Shown here: piece by piece, positions 49,743 to 58,802 of the stretch
Layout of the letters: each line of letters opens with the position of its first letter
Numbering within the stretch: the stretch's first letter is position 1
NCBI RefSeq assembly: GCF_900172235.1
Contig: NZ_FWFQ01000016.1
Location: forward strand, 33,154-97,153
DNA length: 64,000 bases
Reading direction: 5' to 3'
DNA from: Pseudoruegeria aquimaris
GTDB taxonomy: Bacteria; Pseudomonadota; Alphaproteobacteria; Rhodobacterales; Rhodobacteraceae
The notes under the pieces: model-generated
What the model saw: the letters and a program-made list of their open reading frames with translations, nothing else
The model's database searches: none
What the model was told of the DNA's origin: nothing
Made by a program: the position numbers and the translations under genes

Positions 49743-50873
49743 ATGCCCAACTCCGCCCCCCTTTCCGGCCTGAAGGTGCTGGATTTCAGCCAGTTCCTCG
49801 CCGGGCCCTACGCCTCGCTCAGGCTCGCCGATCTGGGGGCCGACGTGATCAAGGTGGAGCGCGCGGGCACCGGGGATCTCTCGCGTTACCTCTACGTTTC
49901 CGACGTGCAGATCGACGGCGAGAGCACGATCTTCCACGCCATCAACCGCGGCAAACGCTCGATCTCGGCCGATCTGCGCAAGGAGGAGGACCGCGCCCGG
50001 ATCTGGGCATTGATCGAGGAGGCGGACGTGGTGATCCAGAACTTCCGCCCCGGAGTCATCGAACGTCTGGGGTTCGGTCACGAGGCGGTGCGCGCGCGCA
50101 AGCCATCCATCGTCTACGGCTCGATCTCGGGATACGGCACCGGCAACGACTGGGAAGCGCTGCCGGGGCAGGACCTGCTGGCGCAGGCGCGCTCGGGGAT
50201 CATGTGGCTGTCGGGCGGCGCCGCCGACGGCCCGGTGGCGCTCGGCCTGCCCGTGGCCGACATTCTGGCCGGCGCGGCCCTGGCGCAGGGGCTGCTGGCG
50301 CTGCTCGTGCGCCGGGGCCTCACCGGCGAGGGCGGGCTCGTGGAAACCAGCCTGATCGAGGCGGTCTGCGATCTCCAGTTCGAGCTGCTGACGACCCATT
50401 TCAACGATGGCGGGCGGGCACCGCAGCGGCCGGGCAACTTCCCGGCCCACGCCTACCTGGCGGCGCCCTACGGCGTCTACCGCACCGCCGACGGATACGT
50501 TGCCATCGCGATGAACAGCCTCGACAAGCTGGCCGCCTGCCTTTCGCTGGATGCGCCCTTCTCCGGGCTCGACCCTTTCCGCCACCGCGATGCGATCAAG
50601 GCCGAACTGGCCACCCATCTCGAAACCCGGAGCACGGACCACTGGATCGCCATCTTCGTGGCCGCCGACATCTGGGCCGCCCCCGTTCTGGACTGGAAAG
50701 GGCTGGTGGAGTCGGGCGTGCTGCAATCGCTGGACATGCTGGGCGAAATCGACCGTGGCGGGCACGGGATGCGCAGCCTGCGCAGCCCGCTGCGCATCGA
50801 TGGTGCGCGCGCCAGTGCCGACACGCCGGCTCCCTACCTCGGCGGCCCGGCGCCGGAGTGGCGGCGCGGCTGA
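49743..50873 (+). CDS. CaiB/BaiF family CoA-transferase (second copy)
   Basis: A 376-residue class III CoA-transferase. SGLKVLDFSQFLAGPYASLRLADLGADVIKVER and LPGQDLLAQARSG (catalytic Asp) are as in the family and in the paralogue at 34663. It is last in the lactonase-IclR-SBP-like operon. The presence of two such enzymes bracketing one sugar cluster suggests that a sugar-derived acid is activated to a CoA ester. Confidence 0.88.
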   Translation: MPNSAPLSGLKVLDFSQFLAGPYASLRLADLGADVIKVERAGTGDLSRYLYVSDVQIDGESTIFHAINRGKRSISADLRKEEDRARIWALIEEADVVIQNFRPGVIERLGFGHEAVRARKPSIVYGSISGYGTGNDWEALPGQDLLAQARSGIMWLSGGAADGPVALGLPVADILAGAALAQGLLALLVRRGLTGEGGLVETSLIEAVCDLQFELLTTHFNDGGRAPQRPGNFPAHAYLAAPYGVYRTADGYVAIAMNSLDKLAACLSLDAPFSGLDPFRHRDAIKAELATHLETRSTDHWIAIFVAADIWAAPVLDWKGLVESGVLQSLDMLGEIDRGGHGMRSLRSPLRIDGARASADTPAPYLGGPAPEWRRG

Positions 50874-50877
50874 GGCG

Positions 50878-51573
50878 TCAGTCGGCCTCCGCGAAGAACT
50901 CCGGGTGCTCGGCGCGCGCCTTTTGAAGGGTCTGGCGGATTTCGCCGATATGGCTGCGCAGGCAGGCTTCGGCGCGGGCCGCGTCGCCGGCGAGAATGGC
51001 ATCGATCAGCGCCCGGTGCTCCCCCAGCACGGTGTGGCGGCGCTCGGCCGAGAGGGTGATGTAGCGCACCCTGTCCATATGCGCCTTCTGCTCCTGGATC
51101 AGCACCCAGGCGTGGGGGTGGCCCGCAATGGCGCAGAGCCGTGCATGCAGGGCCTCGTCAAGCTCGTGGAAGCGCGCCGGCTCAGGATGTTCGAGCGCCT
51201 CCTCCTGCCCGGCGAGATTGGCCTTGAGCGCCTCGGCGTCCTCGGCCGTCAGGTTGCGCATCGCCTCGCGCAGGCACTCCACTTCCAGCGCCGTGCGGGT
51301 GAAGACGGCATCCTGCACCGCCCGCTCCGAGATCCGCGTGATCAGCGTGGCCCGCTGTGGGCGGATCGACAGGAAGCCGACCTTGGAGAGGCGGAAGAAG
51401 GCATCGCGCACCGGCTGTCGGGAGACATCGAGCCGGCGTGCGATTTCGGCCTCAGAGACCTTCGAGCCGGGCGGCAGTTCAAGCGAGATCACCGCGTCGT
51501 AGAGCGCCTGATAGACTTGCTCCGTGGCGGAATTCGCAGCCGCAGGCAGGGGCGCGATGGCTGGTTCGTTCAT
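50878..51573 (-). CDS. GntR/FadR-family regulator of the hexuronate operon (probable)
   Basis: A 231-residue GntR regulator from the ATG at 51573 (GGGAG five bases upstream). Winged helix at about residues 16-75 (VYQALYDAVISLELPPGSKVSEAEIARRLDVSRQPVRDAFFRL), FCD domain beyond residue 85. It is divergent from uxaC and convergent with the CoA-transferase, so it most likely controls uxaC-kduI-kduD-uxuB, in the manner of UxuR/ExuR-type regulators. Confidence 0.85.
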   Translation of the reverse strand: MNEPAIAPLPAAANSATEQVYQALYDAVISLELPPGSKVSEAEIARRLDVSRQPVRDAFFRLSKVGFLSIRPQRATLITRISERAVQDAVFTRTALEVECLREAMRNLTAEDAEALKANLAGQEEALEHPEPARFHELDEALHARLCAIAGHPHAWVLIQEQKAHMDRVRYITLSAERRHTVLGEHRALIDAILAGDAARAEACLRSHIGEIRQTLQKARAEHPEFFAEAD

Positions 51574-51624
51574 GATCACTCCCGATCCCGGATCCGTTGC
51601 CGGAAACCTAGTGCGGAATAGGTT

Positions 51625-51653
51625 TTGACACAACTAATAAACTAGCATATCAG
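51625..51653 (+). promoter_or_regulatory. Sigma-70-type promoter of the uxaC operon
   Basis: TTGACA (51625-51630), a 17-bp spacer and TATCAG (51648-51653), 30 bp before the uxaC ATG at 51683. The spacer is AT-rich (ACTAATAAACTAGCA) and is a plausible site for the divergent GntR regulator. Confidence 0.7.
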
Positions 51654-51682
51654 ATTTGCAGACCCAACGCCGGAGCCCCCCA

Positions 51683-53086
51683 ATGCCCCTCACCGATCCC
51701 GACAGGCTGTTTCCCACGGAGCCCCGCCTGCGCGATCTGGCCCGCGCGCTCTACGAAAGCGTCGCGGATCTGCCCATCATCAGCCCCCACGGCCATTGCG
51801 ATCCGGCGTGGTTCGCCGAGAACGACCGCTTTCCAAACCCGGCGGAGCTTTTCGTGGTGCCGGATCACTATGTGTTCCGGATGCTGGTGAGCCAGGGCGT
51901 TTCGCTGCCCGATCTCGGGGTGCCCCGCGTGGACGGCGGCCCCGTCGAATCCGACCCGCGCAAGATCTGGGCGCGCTTCGCCGCCCGCTACCACCTGTTC
52001 CGCGGCACGCCCTCCGCGATGTGGCTCGACCATTCCTTCGAGCATGTCTTCGGCCTGACCGAGCCGCTTTCGGCCGAGACCGCCGAAGCGAGCTACGATC
52101 ACATCGAAGCCTGCCTCGCGCAGGAGGCCTTCCGCCCCCGCGCGCTGTTCGAGCGCTTCAACATCGAGGTTCTGGCCACCACCGAGGGCGCGCTGGACGA
52201 TCTTTCCCACCACCGCGCGATCCGCGAAAGCGGCTGGCACGGGCGCGTGATCACCACCTACCGCCCCGATGCCGTGGTGGACCCGGAGTTCGAAGGCTTC
52301 GCCGCCAACGTCGCGCGGCTCGGCGCGCTCACCGGCGAAGACACCTCCACCTGGCAGGGCTACCTCGCCGCGCACCGCGCCCGCCGCGCCTATTTCCGCA
52401 GCTTCGGCGCCACCGCAACCGATCACGGCCATCCCACCGCCCGCACCGAGGATCTGGGAGACGCGGCGGCGGCGCTGTTTGCCAAGGTGCTGTCGGGCGA
52501 TTTCACGCCCGACGAGGCCGATGCCTTCCGGGGCCAGATGCTCACCGAGATGGCCCGCATGAGCCTTGAGGACGGCATGGTCATGCAGATCCACGCCGGC
52601 TCGCGCCGCAACCACTCCGCCGGCGTCTTCGCCATCCACGGCCGCGACAAGGGGTTCGACATCCCCGGCCGCACCGATTTCGTCGGTGCGCTGAAGCCGC
52701 TGCTGGATGCCGTAGGAATGGAGCCTTCGCTCACCATCCTGCTCTTCACGCTGGACGAAACCACCTACGGCCGCGAGCTGGCCCCGCTGGCGGGCGCCTA
52801 CCCGGCCCTGCGGCTTGGCCCGCCGTGGTGGTTCTTCGACAGCTACGAGGGCATCCGCCGTTTCCGCGAAACCACCACCGAAACCTGCGGCTTCTACAAC
52901 ACCGCCGGTTTCAACGACGACACCCGCGCCTTCTGCTCGATTCCCGCGCGCCACGACGTGGCCCGCCGCAGCGATTGCGCCTATCTCGCCCAGCTCGTCG
53001 GCACCGGCCGGCTGCGCGAGCCCGAAGCGTTCGAGGTAGCCCAGGACCTCGCGTACCGGTTGGCAAAGGAGGCCTATCGCCTCTGA
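51683..53086 (+). CDS. uxaC: Glucuronate isomerase (uronate isomerase)
   Basis: A 467-residue amidohydrolase-fold enzyme. I used the ATG at 51683 with GGAG upstream. ISPHGHCDPAWFAEN carries the metal-binding His pair, and GPPWWFFDS and DDTRAFCSIPARHDV are UxaC signatures. It isomerises D-glucuronate to D-fructuronate and galacturonate to tagaturonate. First gene of uxaC-kduI-kduD-uxuB. Confidence 0.95.
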   Translation: MPLTDPDRLFPTEPRLRDLARALYESVADLPIISPHGHCDPAWFAENDRFPNPAELFVVPDHYVFRMLVSQGVSLPDLGVPRVDGGPVESDPRKIWARFAARYHLFRGTPSAMWLDHSFEHVFGLTEPLSAETAEASYDHIEACLAQEAFRPRALFERFNIEVLATTEGALDDLSHHRAIRESGWHGRVITTYRPDAVVDPEFEGFAANVARLGALTGEDTSTWQGYLAAHRARRAYFRSFGATATDHGHPTARTEDLGDAAAALFAKVLSGDFTPDEADAFRGQMLTEMARMSLEDGMVMQIHAGSRRNHSAGVFAIHGRDKGFDIPGRTDFVGALKPLLDAVGMEPSLTILLFTLDETTYGRELAPLAGAYPALRLGPPWWFFDSYEGIRRFRETTTETCGFYNTAGFNDDTRAFCSIPARHDVARRSDCAYLAQLVGTGRLREPEAFEVAQDLAYRLAKEAYRL

Positions 53087-53185
53087 CCAGCCATTCGCCC
53101 GAACCGTCCGGCCCGCCCGGCCCGCCGCGCGCACTGCCGGCCGGTTCGCATCCTGAAAGCTCCCAATACGCAAACGGAGATACCT

Positions 53186-54010
53186 GTGACCCTCACGACC
53201 CAGACCCGCTACGCGGTCGATCCCGAAACGGCCAAGGGCTTTGATACCGAAACCCTGCGCCGCCACTTCCACGTCGGCGATCTCTTCGCCGAGGGCGAGA
53301 TCCGCCTCGTCTATTCCCACTACGATCGCCTGATCCTCGGCTCTGCCGTGCCCGCCGGGGCGGCGCTGGTGCTGGATCACGTGGCCGAAGCCGGCACCCC
53401 GAGCCTGCTGGACCGCCGCGAGATGGGCATCCTGAGCCTCGGCGACACCGGCACGGTGAGCGTGGGCGGCACCCGCCACGAGATGGCGCGGGGCGAAGTG
53501 CTCTACATCGGTATGGGCGCCGGCCCCGTCACCTTCGAAACGGGCCGCTTCTACCTGCTCTCGGCACCCGCCCACCAAAGCTACCCTACGCGCCTGATCC
53601 GCCACGCCGACGCCCGCCGGGTGGAGCTTGGGGCGCGCGAAACGGCCAACGAACGCACCATCCTGCAATACTTGCACCCCGATGTCTGCCCGAGCTGCCA
53701 GCTGGTGATGGGCGTCACCCAGTTCGCGCCCGGCTCGATCTGGAACACGATGCCCGCCCATGTGCACGACCGCCGGATGGAGGCCTACCTCTACTTCGAC
53801 CTGCCCCCGGAGCAGCGCGTCTTCCATTTCATGGGCAAGCCCGAGGAAACCCGCCACATGGTGATCGCCAACGAGGAGGCCATCATCTCGCCGCCCTGGT
53901 CGATCCACTGCGGCGCAGGCACCGCGGCCTACACCTTCTGCTGGGCCATGGCGGGCGACAACGTCGATTTCACCGATATGGACATGGTTGCGATGGAGAA
54001 TCTGCGATGA
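53186..54010 (+). CDS. kduI: 5-dehydro-4-deoxy-D-glucuronate isomerase
   Basis: A 274-residue cupin-fold isomerase beginning at a GTG. NTMPAHVHDRRMEAYLYFDLP contains the zinc-binding His residues and IISPPWSIHCGAGTAAYTFCW is the conserved C-terminal segment. It acts on the unsaturated uronate product from pectin or alginate/ulvan-type lyases. Four-base overlap with kduD. Confidence 0.95.
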   Translation: MTLTTQTRYAVDPETAKGFDTETLRRHFHVGDLFAEGEIRLVYSHYDRLILGSAVPAGAALVLDHVAEAGTPSLLDRREMGILSLGDTGTVSVGGTRHEMARGEVLYIGMGAGPVTFETGRFYLLSAPAHQSYPTRLIRHADARRVELGARETANERTILQYLHPDVCPSCQLVMGVTQFAPGSIWNTMPAHVHDRRMEAYLYFDLPPEQRVFHFMGKPEETRHMVIANEEAIISPPWSIHCGAGTAAYTFCWAMAGDNVDFTDMDMVAMENLR

Positions 54011-54753
54011 GCGACGCATTCAGCCTTGAAGGCAAACGCGCGCTGGTGACGGGCGCGAACACGGGCATCGGGCAGGCGATCGCGATCGGCCTCGCCGAGG
54101 CGGGCGCGCATGTGATCGCCGCCGGGCGCTCGCCTTGCGCGCAAACCGTGGAGGCCATCGCCGCCAAGGGCCTGTCGGGCGAGGCCATGACGCTGGATCT
54201 GGCCGATCCGGCGGCCGGGGCCGCGAAGCTTTCGGAGGCGGGCGACCTGGACATCCTCGTCAACAACGCCGGCATCATCCGCCGTGCCGACAGCACCGAC
54301 TATTCCGAAGCCGACTGGGACGACGTGCTGGACGTGAACCTCAAGGCCGTCTTCCTCATGTGCCAGGCCTTCGGCAAGGCCGCCATCGCCGCCGGGCGCG
54401 GCGGGCGGATCGTCAACATCGCCTCGCTCCTGAGCTTCCAGGGCGGCATCCGCGTGCCCGCCTACACCGCCTCCAAGCACGGGGTGGCCGGGCTCACCAA
54501 GATCCTCGCCAACGAATGGGCCACGAAGGGCATCAACGTGAACGCCGTGGCGCCGGGCTACATCGCCACCAACAACACCCAGGCCCTGCGCGAAGATCCC
54601 GTGCGCAACAAGGCGATCCTCGAGCGCATCCCCGCCGGGCGCTGGGGCGATCCCGCCGACATCGCCGGCGCCGTTACCTTCCTCTGCACCCCGGCCGCCA
54701 ACTACGTGACCGGCGCCGTGCTGAACGTGGACGGAGGCTGGCTTGCCCGCTGA
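54007..54753 (+). CDS. kduD: 2-dehydro-3-deoxy-D-gluconate 5-dehydrogenase (SDR)
   Basis: A 248-residue short-chain dehydrogenase. TGANTGIG (residues about 15-22), NNAGIIRR, ASLLSFQGG and YTASKHG give the cofactor loop and Ser-Tyr-Lys site; this pattern is typical of KduD. Together with KduI it produces 2-keto-3-deoxygluconate. Overlaps kduI by four and uxuB by 11 bases. Confidence 0.94.
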   Translation: MSDAFSLEGKRALVTGANTGIGQAIAIGLAEAGAHVIAAGRSPCAQTVEAIAAKGLSGEAMTLDLADPAAGAAKLSEAGDLDILVNNAGIIRRADSTDYSEADWDDVLDVNLKAVFLMCQAFGKAAIAAGRGGRIVNIASLLSFQGGIRVPAYTASKHGVAGLTKILANEWATKGINVNAVAPGYIATNNTQALREDPVRNKAILERIPAGRWGDPADIAGAVTFLCTPAANYVTGAVLNVDGGWLAR

Positions 54754-56185
54754 GGCGCCGCGCCTGAGCCGTTCCGGGGCCGCGCCCCGGCGCGGCATCG
54801 TCCATATCGGGCCGGGCGCCTTCTTCCGCGCCTTCAACGCCGTCTTCACCGAAGAGGCGATGGCCGCGGAAGGCGGCGACTGGGGCATCACGGCGGTCTC
54901 GCTGCGCAGCGCAACCGCGCGGGATCAGCTTGCGCCGCAGGGCGGGGCCTATACCTCCGTCACGCTTTCGGAAGCCGGCAACCGCGCGCAGGTGATCGGC
55001 GCGATCGCCGAAGTGCTGGTGGCGCCGGAGGCTCCCGAGGCGGTGCTGGCGGCAATGGCGGACCCGGCGGCCAGGATCGTCTCGCTCACCATCACCGAGA
55101 AAGGCTATTGCCACAGCCCGTCCACGGGCAGGCTGCGCCTCGATCACCCCGACATCGCCCACGATCTGGTCAACCCCGCCGCCCCGCGCAGCGCCATCGG
55201 CTTCATCGTCGAGGCCCTTGCCCGCCGCCGCGCCGCAGGCGTGGCCCCGTTCACCGTGCTCTCCTGCGACAACCTTCCCGCCAACGGCCGCCTGGCGCGG
55301 GGCGTGACGCTGGATTTCGCCCGCGCGCGCGACGACGGCCTCGCCGCATGGATCGAGGCCGAAGTGCCCTTCCCCGCCACCATGGTGGATCGCATCACCC
55401 CCGCCACCACCGAGGCCGACGTGGCCGCGCTGGCCGAGGCCGAGGGCTACCATGATCCGGCCTGCGTGGTGCATGAAGCCTTTCGCCAATGGGTGATCGA
55501 GGACCGCTTCGCGCAGGGCCGCCCCGCGTGGGAGGCCGCGGGCGTCCAGTTCGTCCGGAACGTGGAGGCGCACGAGACGATGAAGCTGCGCTGCCTGAAC
55601 GGCACCCACTCCACGCTGGCCTACCTCGGCTATCTCGCCGGGCTGGAAACCATCGCCGACGCGGCCCATGATCCGCTCTTTTCCGCGCTGCTCCAAAAGC
55701 TCTGGGCCGAGGAGATCCTGCCCACCGTGCCCCCGCCCGAGGGCGAAGATCTGCCCGCCTATACCGCCGCGCTGCTGGCCCGCTACCGCGATCGCGCCCT
55801 GCGCCACCGGCTCTGGCAGATCGCCATGGACGGCAGCCAGAAACTGCCCCAGCGCCTGCTCGGCACCATCGCCGACCGCCGCGCCCCCGGCGCGCTGCCG
55901 CGCGGGCTGTGCCTCGCCGTGGCCGGCTGGATGCGCTACGTCGGCGGCATCGATGAAACCGGCGCGCCCATCGACGTGCGCGACCCGCTCGCAGACCGGC
56001 TGAAGGCCGCCAGCGACGCCGCCGGCAGCGCCGAAGGCAAGGTCGCGGCCCTGCTGGCCTTCCGCGAGATCTTCCCGAAGGAGTTGGCCGAAGATCCCAC
56101 CTTCCGCGCGGCCCTGTGCGATGCCTACCGCGACCTCGCGGACAAGGGCGCCCGCGCCACCATCCGCGCCTGCCTCGCAGGCTGA
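54743..56185 (+). CDS. uxuB: D-mannonate oxidoreductase / fructuronate reductase
   Basis: A 480-residue polyol-dehydrogenase family protein starting at a TTG (54743), supported by GGAGG five bases upstream within the end of kduD. IVHIGPGAFFRAFNAVF is the NAD-binding start; NVEAHETMKLRCLNGTHSTLAYLGYL holds the catalytic Lys/His motif. It reduces fructuronate to mannonate. No mannonate dehydratase (uxuA) is present in this window. Confidence 0.93.
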   Translation: MPAEAPRLSRSGAAPRRGIVHIGPGAFFRAFNAVFTEEAMAAEGGDWGITAVSLRSATARDQLAPQGGAYTSVTLSEAGNRAQVIGAIAEVLVAPEAPEAVLAAMADPAARIVSLTITEKGYCHSPSTGRLRLDHPDIAHDLVNPAAPRSAIGFIVEALARRRAAGVAPFTVLSCDNLPANGRLARGVTLDFARARDDGLAAWIEAEVPFPATMVDRITPATTEADVAALAEAEGYHDPACVVHEAFRQWVIEDRFAQGRPAWEAAGVQFVRNVEAHETMKLRCLNGTHSTLAYLGYLAGLETIADAAHDPLFSALLQKLWAEEILPTVPPPEGEDLPAYTAALLARYRDRALRHRLWQIAMDGSQKLPQRLLGTIADRRAPGALPRGLCLAVAGWMRYVGGIDETGAPIDVRDPLADRLKAASDAAGSAEGKVAALLAFREIFPKELAEDPTFRAALCDAYRDLADKGARATIRACLAG

Positions 56186-56188
56186 GCC

Positions 56189-57373
56189 CTACCCTTTCAC
56201 GAACAGCTCGCGCGGCACGGTGCCGAGCGGCTCGGCCGGGCCATCTTCCCGGATGAGGATGGTCTCGGTGGTTTCGAGCCCCCAGCCTTCCATCCAGAGT
56301 GCGGGCATGAAATGGAACACCATGCCCGGCGCCAGTTCGGTGGTGTCCTCGGCCCGGATGGAAACGGTGCGCTCGCCCCAGTCCGGCGGGTAGCTCAACC
56401 CCACCGGGTAGCCGCAGCGCCCCTCCCGCGCGATGCCGTGCGCGCGCAACACCGATGTGAAGGCATTGGCGATGTCGCAGGCCCGGTTGCCCGCGCGGGC
56501 GGCCTCCAGCCCGGCGGCGATGCCCTCCATCTGCGCCGCGGCGGCGGCCTGCATCTCGGGTGGCGGGCGCCCGAGGAAGACCGTCCGGCACAGGGGCGCG
56601 TGGTAGCGGCGGTAGCAGCCGGAAAGCTCGAAGAAGGTGGCCTCGCCGCTGCGCATGGGCGCATCGTTCCATGTCAGGTGGGCCGCGCTGGCATCCGCGC
56701 CGGATGGCGTCAGCGGCACGATGGCGGGGTAGTCGCCCCAGGCGCCCTCAACGCCCCGGATCGCCGTGCGCAGGATCTCGGCCACGAGTTCGTTCTTGCG
56801 CCGCCCCGGCTCCGAAAGCGCGATCGCCTGCGTCACCACCGCATCCGAGATCGCCGCGGCCCGGCGCATGAAGGCGATTTCCTCGCCGGATTTCACCAAC
56901 CGCTGCCAGTTGACGAGCGCCGTCGCATCTACGAGGCGTGCCGTGGGCAGCGCCGCGGCCAGAACGGCATGGGCGCGGGCGGAGTAGTAGTAGTTCTCCA
57001 TCTCCACCCCGATGCGGGCGCCCTGCAGCCCGATTCCGGCCAGCAGGCGGGCGAGATCCTGCATCGGGTGCCGCGCCTCGCTCTGGACGAAATGATCCTC
57101 ATAGGCATGGATGCAATCGGCCTCCATGTAGCAGGTGCGCAGAGCGCCGAAACTGTCCATCCGGCGGCCCCACCAGCGCGGCGTGCCCTCCATCGTCAGG
57201 ATCACCCCCTGGTGCACGTAGAAGGACCAGCCGTCATAGCCGGTGAGCCAGGCCATGTTGGACGGATCGGTGAGGAAGAGCGCATCCAGCCCGCGCGCGC
57301 CCATCTCCGCCCGCACCCGCGCAAGGCGGCGCTGGTATTCCCGCGGCGAGAAGGGCAGAGAATCGGCGGCCAT
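56189..57373 (-). CDS. M24-family peptidase-like protein (Xaa-Pro/creatinase/ectoine hydrolase group)
   Basis: A 394-residue pita-bread protein from the ATG at 57373. An N-terminal creatinase domain (about 1-165) precedes the M24 catalytic domain. The motif region reads HLTWNDAPMRSGEATFFELSGCY, MVFHFMPALW and ETTETILI. Several of the five metal ligands of true aminopeptidases are replaced (for example FFELSG in place of a D..D pair), as in creatinase and ectoine-hydrolase-type enzymes, so it may be a metal-free hydrolase of a small guanidino or amide compound. Convergent with uxuB. Confidence 0.8.
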   Translation of the reverse strand: MAADSLPFSPREYQRRLARVRAEMGARGLDALFLTDPSNMAWLTGYDGWSFYVHQGVILTMEGTPRWWGRRMDSFGALRTCYMEADCIHAYEDHFVQSEARHPMQDLARLLAGIGLQGARIGVEMENYYYSARAHAVLAAALPTARLVDATALVNWQRLVKSGEEIAFMRRAAAISDAVVTQAIALSEPGRRKNELVAEILRTAIRGVEGAWGDYPAIVPLTPSGADASAAHLTWNDAPMRSGEATFFELSGCYRRYHAPLCRTVFLGRPPPEMQAAAAAQMEGIAAGLEAARAGNRACDIANAFTSVLRAHGIAREGRCGYPVGLSYPPDWGERTVSIRAEDTTELAPGMVFHFMPALWMEGWGLETTETILIREDGPAEPLGTVPRELFVKG

Positions 57374-57472
57374 GCATTCCCCATCGGCTGACGGATGTTC
57401 CGGGGGCAAGCCTAGGGCAGCGCGCCGGCCGGCGGCAAGCCCGGGCCACGCAGGAGGCCGCGGCCGCCCTCC

Positions 57473-58159
57473 TCAGTCCACGCGCACGGTGAGCTGGCCG
57501 AACCCGTCCACCTCCATCTCCATGACGTCGCCGCGACGGACGGGGCCGACGCCCGCCGGCGTGCCCGTCAGGATCACGTCGCCCGCGGCCAGTTCGAAAT
57601 AGGCACTCAGGTAGGCGATCATCTCGGGCACCTTCCAGATCATCTGGCCCAGATCCCCGTCCTGGCGGATCTCGCCGTTGACCTTGAGCCTGAGCCGCCC
57701 GGCCTCGGGATGGCCGACTTCGGCCACCGGGTGGATCGGCCCGCAGGGCGCGGATCGCTCGAAGGCCTTCCCGATCTCCCAGGGGCGCCCCATCTTCTTC
57801 ATCTGCCCCTGCAGATCGCGCCGTGTCATGTCCAGCGCGAGGCCGTAGCCATAGACATGGCCCAGCGCCTCCTCCACAGCGATATCGCTGCCGCCGGAGT
57901 GCAACGCCACGTAGACCTCGGCCTCGTGGTGCACTTCCGAACTGCGGGACGGATAGGGAAAGCGGCCCGAGGGATCGAGGTTGTCCGGGTTTTTCTGGAA
58001 GAAGAACGGCGGCTCGCGATCGGGATCATGCCCCATCTCGACGGCATGCGCCGCGTAATTGCGCCCGACGCAGTAGACCCGGCGCACCGGGAAACGGGCA
58101 TCCGTGCCCTTGATCGGCAGGGTTACGGGTTCGGGCGGGGCGAAAACGAAACCGGGCAT
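57473..58159 (-). CDS. Fumarylacetoacetate hydrolase family protein (fumarylpyruvate hydrolase-like)
   Basis: A 228-residue FAH-fold protein. VYCVGRNYAAHAVEMGHD, EVHHEAEVYVAL and LTGTPAGVGPV are the family motifs; a short length and FFFQKNPDNL segment are like fumarylpyruvate hydrolase (NagK type). The Glu-Glu-Asp metal site is present in EVHHEAE. Substrate not known; it is next to the M24 gene with 99 bases between. It is the last clearly chromosomal gene before the compositional change. Confidence 0.85.
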   Translation of the reverse strand: MPGFVFAPPEPVTLPIKGTDARFPVRRVYCVGRNYAAHAVEMGHDPDREPPFFFQKNPDNLDPSGRFPYPSRSSEVHHEAEVYVALHSGGSDIAVEEALGHVYGYGLALDMTRRDLQGQMKKMGRPWEIGKAFERSAPCGPIHPVAEVGHPEAGRLRLKVNGEIRQDGDLGQMIWKVPEMIAYLSAYFELAAGDVILTGTPAGVGPVRRGDVMEMEVDGFGQLTVRVD

Positions 58160-58528
58160 CGGCTCCTCCTGCGGCAGGCAGCGTCCACCCCCGCCTATCC
58201 CAGGCCGGGCTGCAATTCAATCACGGGGGGGGGTAGATAGGGCATCTGCGAACCGGCCCGGCCAGTACGCCGTCAAGGCACACACACGATCAGGACAGAT
58301 TCTCGGGATGGTGGCGGAGGGAGAGGAATACAGAAAATCCTGTCTCAACGTAGCCACCAGTGGCTGATCACAGATCGAGGAATCGAGGCGGGTGTTGTCT
58401 GATACTCGCGAACTCTCCGGAGGTTTGGGACGCATGCGCAATTCGCGCAAACTTCTGACTTTACTCGTTTTTCCATTCACGCCTTGGTTTGCGAGCAACC
58501 AAACCGAGTTGTACGTAAGGAGTAACAC
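58160..58528. other. Gene-free junction between core chromosome and accessory island
   Basis: A 369-base stretch with no supported gene. It starts with high-GC sequence and a G-run (about 58225-58233), then shifts to clearly lower GC. I saw no tRNA, integrase or obvious direct repeat. Two GATC-containing stretches (TGATCACAGATCGAGG) have no partner. The boundary of the acquired island probably lies here. Confidence 0.5.
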
Positions 58529-58744
58529 ATGCAACCGACTTGCTTGAACCAGAAGGAATTGGCGGCGCGTTGGAGGATCAGCCATCGAACGCTCGAGCGC
58601 TGGCGGTGGGCCCGCGAGGGACCAGTTTACATGAAAATCGGCGGCCGCGTGGTGTATCGGCTGGAAGACATCCTGGCGTTCGAACGCGCCATGCTTTTAG
58701 GAAAAACACGAGATCAGGTAGCGTATCTTGATCTGGTGGATTGA
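58529..58744 (+). CDS. AlpA/excisionase-like helix-turn-helix protein
   Basis: A 71-residue protein with a perfect AAGGAG six bases before the ATG. LNQKELAARWRISHRTLERWRWAREGPVYMKIGGRVVYRLEDILAFE is a MerR-like winged HTH (helix_turn_helix_17 / AlpA-type) with the GGRVVYRLEDI wing. Such proteins are excisionases or small regulators at the edges of prophages and integrated islands. An imperfect hairpin follows 25 bases downstream. Confidence 0.88.
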   Translation: MQPTCLNQKELAARWRISHRTLERWRWAREGPVYMKIGGRVVYRLEDILAFERAMLLGKTRDQVAYLDLVD

Positions 58745-58769
58745 ATCCCGATTAACTCAAGACAAAATT

Positions 58770-58802
58770 CTCCCGCTGTCTCCAAAGTCGAGACTGCGGG
58801 AG
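58770..58802. repeat. Imperfect inverted repeat after the AlpA-like gene
   Basis: CTCCCGCTGTCT and AGACTGCGGGAG pair with one mismatch around a 9-base loop. There is no T-run after it on the plus strand; on the minus strand GAATTTTG follows. It may terminate the AlpA-like message or be a recombination site remnant. Confidence 0.55.

Noticed and set aside
58217..58585. A 122-codon minus-strand frame across the island junction
   Set aside because: No ribosome site or domain, crosses the start of the well-supported AlpA-like gene and the composition boundary.
58770..58802. Part of a CRISPR array or integron attC site
   Set aside because: Only one copy is present, with no repeat-spacer periodicity and no integrase or cas gene nearby.
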